Shown here: one piece after another, positions 5,203 through 7,574 of the stretch
How positions within the stretch are numbered: the first letter of the stretch is position 1
Layout of the letters: each line of letters starts with the position of its first letter
Source: Bacillota bacterium
GTDB taxonomy: Bacteria; Bacillota; Bacilli; Bacillales_B; DSM-18226
DNA: 7,574 bases
Direction of reading: 5' to 3'
Assembly: GCA_030705665.1 (NCBI GenBank)
Contig: JAUZQA010000196.1
Coordinates: 1-7,574, forward strand
The notes under the pieces: generated by a model
What the model saw: only the letters and a program-made list of their open reading frames with translations
The model's database searches: none
What the model was told of the DNA's origin: nothing
Position numbers and translations under genes: made by a program

Positions 5203-5231
5203 GCATGTTCAAATGAAGATAAGCATAGAGT
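5203..5231 (+). promoter_or_regulatory. Sigma-E-like promoter of prkA
   Basis: GCATGTT (5203-5209) matches the sigma-E -35 consensus KMATATT at 6/7. A 14-bp spacer separates it from CATAGAGT (5224-5231), which matches the -10 consensus CATACANT at 6 of 7 defined positions. The start would be near 5238, about 34 nt before the prkA ATG. B. subtilis prkA is known to belong to the sigma-E (mother-cell) regulon. Confidence 0.75.
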
Positions 5232-5271
5232 ATATTAATCGTCTCTGATAACGCGACAGGGGGAGGACTAT

Positions 5272-7167
5272 ATGGATATTTTAAAGAAAATTGAAAGATA
5301 CCGTGAGGAAGAGGAAAAGCTTCGTTGGGAAGGTACATTTGCCGATTATTTAGAATTGTTGAAGGAAAAGCCATGGGTAGCCCAATCTGCACATTCTCGA
5401 GTTTATAATATGATCAAGGATGCCGGGATTGAAGAAGAAAAAGGGATCAAAAGGTATAACTTCTTTAGCCATCAATTATTCGGGCTTGAAGAAGCACTGG
5501 AGCGTCTTGTTGAGGAATATTTCCACCCTGCAGCAAAAAGGCTTGATGTAAGAAAGCGTATCTTATTATTAATGGGTCCAGTCAGTGGAGGAAAATCAAC
5601 ATTAGTAACAATGTTGAAAAGGGGATTAGAGGCGTATTCACGGTCGGATCGTGGTTCTATTTTTGCCATTAAAGGATGTCCGATGCACGAAGACGCGCTC
5701 CATTTAATCCCGCACCATTTAAGGGAAGACTTCCAGGAAGAGTATGGTATCAGAATCGAAGGAAATCTTTCACCATTAAATATGATGCGCCTCGAGCAAG
5801 ATTATGGGGGAAGAATTGAAGATGTACTGGTGGAGAGGATCTTTTTCTCCGAAGACAGGCGTACAGGGATTGGAACGTTTAGTCCATCAGATCCTAAATC
5901 ACAGGATATTGCTGATTTAACAGGAAGCATTGACTTTTCCACGATAGCCGAATTTGGATCCGAATCGGACCCAAGAGCCTATCGATTTGACGGGGAGTTA
6001 AATAAGGCCAATCGGGGAATGATGGAGTTCCAGGAAATGTTAAAATGTGATGAAAAGTTTCTTTGGCATTTACTATCATTAACTCAAGAAGGAAATTTTA
6101 AAGCAGGAAGATTCGCGTTAATATCAGCTGACGAGCTAATTGTTGCCCATACTAATGAAACGGAATACAGGTCATTTATTTCTAATAAAAAGAATGAGGC
6201 GCTGCATTCCAGAATTATTGTGATGCCAATTCCTTATAATTTGAAAGTGACACAAGAAGAGAAAATTTATGAAAAGATGATTCGGGAAAGTGATGTATCC
6301 AATGTCCACATTGCTCCACACACATTAAAGGTGGCAGCGATGTTCACCATTCTTACCAGGTTAAAAGAACCGAAAAAAGGTGATATCGATTTAGTGAAAA
6401 AAATGCGTCTCTATGATGGTGAGAGTGTAGAAGGATTTAATTCTGCCGATATTGAAGAGCTCAAAAAAGAGTATACAGATGAGGGAATGAGCGGTATTGA
6501 CCCTCGCTATGTCATTAACCGAATCTCGTCTACCATCATCCGTAAGGAAGTGCCATCCATTAATGCCCTTGATGTTTTAAGGTCATTAAAGGATGGGCTT
6601 GATCAGCATCCGTCGATTACAACGGAGCTGCGTGAAAAGTATATGAACTATATCGCTTTAGCTCGGAAAGAGTATGATACGATCGCAAAGAACGAAGTTC
6701 AAAAAGCGTTTGTTTACTCTTATGAAGAGTCCGCCAAAACATTGATGGATAATTACTTAGACAACGTTGAGGCGTATTGCAATAAATCGAAGCTTCGTGA
6801 TCAATTGACAGGTGAAGAAATTAACCCAGATGAAAAATTGATGCGTTCGATTGAAGAACAAATTGGGATCTCTGAAAATGCGAAAAAAGCATTTAGGGAA
6901 GAAATACTTATTCGAATTTCAGCCTACGCCCGCAAAGGAAAGCGGTTTGATTATAATTCCCACGACCGCCTTCGTGAAGCAATTCAAAAGAAACTATTTG
7001 CCGATCTTAAAGATGTTGTCAAAATTACAACTTCTGCCAAAACACCAGATGAGCAGCAATTGAAAAAAATCAACGATGTTGTTGCTCGTTTAATTGATGA
7101 ACATGGCTATAACTCTACTTCTGCAAATGAATTACTTCGCTATGTTGGTAGTTTATTAAACAGATAG
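5272..7167 (+). CDS. prkA: PrkA, AAA+ sporulation protein (serine kinase/protease family)
   Basis: The 631 residues are the usual PrkA length. PrkA is needed for efficient sporulation in B. subtilis and acts in the mother cell. It was first described as a serine protein kinase and was later reported to be an ATP-dependent, Lon-like protease; E. coli YeaG is related. Residues about 20-380 form the AAA+ domain, with Walker A GPVSGGKST (102-110), GCPMHEDALHLIP (135-147), the conserved GELNKANRGMMEFQEMLK stretch (241-258) in the Walker B region, and ALHSRI (310-315) with a possible arginine finger at Arg314. Residues about 400-631 are the PrkA C-terminal domain. ATG 5272 has GGAGG at 5262-5266, a slightly short 5-nt gap, inside a run AGGGGGAGG. 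It is transcribed from a sigma-E-like promoter, is followed by a strong terminator, and precedes yhbH as in B. subtilis. Confidence 0.97.
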   Translation: MDILKKIERYREEEEKLRWEGTFADYLELLKEKPWVAQSAHSRVYNMIKDAGIEEEKGIKRYNFFSHQLFGLEEALERLVEEYFHPAAKRLDVRKRILLLMGPVSGGKSTLVTMLKRGLEAYSRSDRGSIFAIKGCPMHEDALHLIPHHLREDFQEEYGIRIEGNLSPLNMMRLEQDYGGRIEDVLVERIFFSEDRRTGIGTFSPSDPKSQDIADLTGSIDFSTIAEFGSESDPRAYRFDGELNKANRGMMEFQEMLKCDEKFLWHLLSLTQEGNFKAGRFALISADELIVAHTNETEYRSFISNKKNEALHSRIIVMPIPYNLKVTQEEKIYEKMIRESDVSNVHIAPHTLKVAAMFTILTRLKEPKKGDIDLVKKMRLYDGESVEGFNSADIEELKKEYTDEGMSGIDPRYVINRISSTIIRKEVPSINALDVLRSLKDGLDQHPSITTELREKYMNYIALARKEYDTIAKNEVQKAFVYSYEESAKTLMDNYLDNVEAYCNKSKLRDQLTGEEINPDEKLMRSIEEQIGISENAKKAFREEILIRISAYARKGKRFDYNSHDRLREAIQKKLFADLKDVVKITTSAKTPDEQQLKKINDVVARLIDEHGYNSTSANELLRYVGSLLNR

Positions 7168-7175
7168 AGAATATT

Positions 7176-7213
7176 GGACTAGTGGAACAAACTCCGCTGG
7201 TCCTTTATTTTCT
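7176..7213 (+). terminator. Terminator of prkA
   Basis: GGACTAGTGGA (7176-7186) pairs fully with TCCGCTGGTCC (7193-7203), 11 bp with two G-T pairs. The loop is ACAAAC, and TTTATTTTCT follows. It lies 8 nt after the TAG stop, so yhbH probably depends mainly on its own promoter. Confidence 0.9.
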
Positions 7214-7304
7214 AATTTGTGTGGAGCCTATTTTTAATTCCTTATTCTTTAGACTGGATTGGGTAGTTTGAGAAAAGATACTTGTCCATTTCTATTAATT
7301 ATCA

Positions 7305-7324
7305 AAATAATTTGTAAATTATTT
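7305..7324. repeat. 20-bp AT palindrome upstream of yhbH
   Basis: Positions 7305-7313 and 7316-7324 are exact 9-bp inverted repeats around GT (AAATAATTTGTAAATTATTT). The rest of 7214-7440 holds no reading frame longer than a few codons on either strand. It could be an operator; no known regulator consensus fits well enough to name. Confidence 0.5.
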
Positions 7325-7382
7325 ACCGATTCTGCATAGGATAAAGTAATTAATACTTCTTATAGCAACCTTTTTACACTCG

Positions 7383-7410
7383 GGATATTCTATGTTTTAT
7401 AGAATAAAAT
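7383..7410 (+). promoter_or_regulatory. Sigma-E-like promoter of yhbH
   Basis: GGATATT (7383-7389, 6/7 to KMATATT), a 13-bp spacer and AATAAAAT (7403-7410, 5/7 to CATACANT) place a start near 7417, about 37 nt before yhbH. A weaker alternative is GTAAATT (7314-7320), a 14-bp spacer and CATAGGAT (7335-7342). The inverted repeat ATTCTAT/ATAGAAT (7387-7393, 7399-7405) spans the spacer. B. subtilis yhbH is sporulation-controlled. Confidence 0.45.
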
Positions 7411-7453
7411 GTGCATTTAAAAATGAAAAAAATTTTATAAGGAGGGGTTTACT

Positions 7454-7574
7454 ATGACTGATAACAAACATCAATTCGCTATTTCACGAGAAGATTGGTC
7501 CCTCCACCGCAAAGGCCACGATGACCAGAAGCGCCATCAGGAAAAAGTTCAAGAAGCGATTCGAAATAATCTGC
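7454..7574 (+). CDS. yhbH: YhbH, DUF444 sporulation protein, N-terminal part
   Basis: Forty codons are present and the frame continues past the right edge. The protein begins [20 protein letters not shown] and goes on with [20 protein letters not shown], the typical N-terminus of YhbH (DUF444; E. coli YeaH is a relative). In B. subtilis yhbH lies directly after prkA and its loss affects sporulation; its molecular role is unclear. The pairing with prkA mirrors yeaG-yeaH in E. coli, which suggests that the two proteins work together. The start is secured by AAGGAGGGG at 7439-7447, with 8 nt from GGAGG to ATG. The von Willebrand-like part expected further on lies outside the window. Confidence 0.93.
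   Translation, partial: MTDNKHQFAISREDWSLHRKGHDDQKRHQEKVQEAIRNNL

Noticed and set aside
5192..5392. Minus-strand frame over the prkA start, and short ones at 5472-5669 and 5894-6079
   Set aside because: They oppose the prkA promoter, ribosome binding site and coding sequence; the composition follows from prkA codons.
6851..7063. 70-codon plus-strand frame within prkA
   Set aside because: It is an out-of-frame shadow of the PrkA C-terminal domain.
7214..7440. Small gene in the prkA-yhbH gap
   Set aside because: The longest frame I found there is about 13 codons on the minus strand, without a ribosome binding site.

Overview
The window looks like chromosomal DNA from a low-GC, endospore-forming member of the Bacillaceae (Bacillus in the broad sense). 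The signs are AT-rich intergenic DNA, strong GGAGG-type ribosome binding sites, several TTG starts, U-tailed hairpin terminators, and a gene order close to the B. subtilis yhbA(queG)-yhbB-cspR(trmL)-...-prkA-yhbH neighbourhood. No phage, transposon or CRISPR material is visible.

Layout. Positions 1-420 hold the 3' part of a DUF6241-like gene, probably frameshifted at an A-run by the left edge, and its terminator. A single tRNA-Gly(UCC) gene with its own promoter and terminator follows (446-634). A stand-alone PheRS-type B3/4-domain protein is read leftward (652-1323). From a compact divergent promoter region, queG (1430-2566) and yhbB (about 2629-3510) are read rightward, probably as one transcript. 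Next come trmL (3645-4118) behind an unusual leader, and an NfsA-type nitroreductase (4204-4953). A 28-codon membrane-peptide gene on the minus strand (4991-5077) faces the nitroreductase gene across a perfect 19-bp hairpin. Last are prkA (5272-7167), behind a sigma-E-like promoter, and the first 40 codons of yhbH (7454 to the right edge).

How the genes fit together. The left and middle parts are rich in tRNA biology: a tRNA gene, a PheRS editing-type domain, QueG (last step of queuosine synthesis at wobble position 34) and TrmL (2'-O-methylation of wobble nucleotide 34 of tRNA-Leu). The right part is a mother-cell sporulation module (PrkA and YhbH). The genes between trmL and prkA in B. subtilis (yhbD-yhbE-yhbF, from memory) are absent; a nitroreductase and the small membrane-peptide gene lie there instead.

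The items most worth a second look are the unannotated 28-aa membrane peptide, the trmL leader (an extended -10 promoter inside the loop of the yhbB terminator, then a GC-rich nested hairpin resembling a dispersed Bacillaceae repeat), three genes whose real starts appear to lie downstream of the longest reading frame, and a 20-bp AT palindrome upstream of yhbH.
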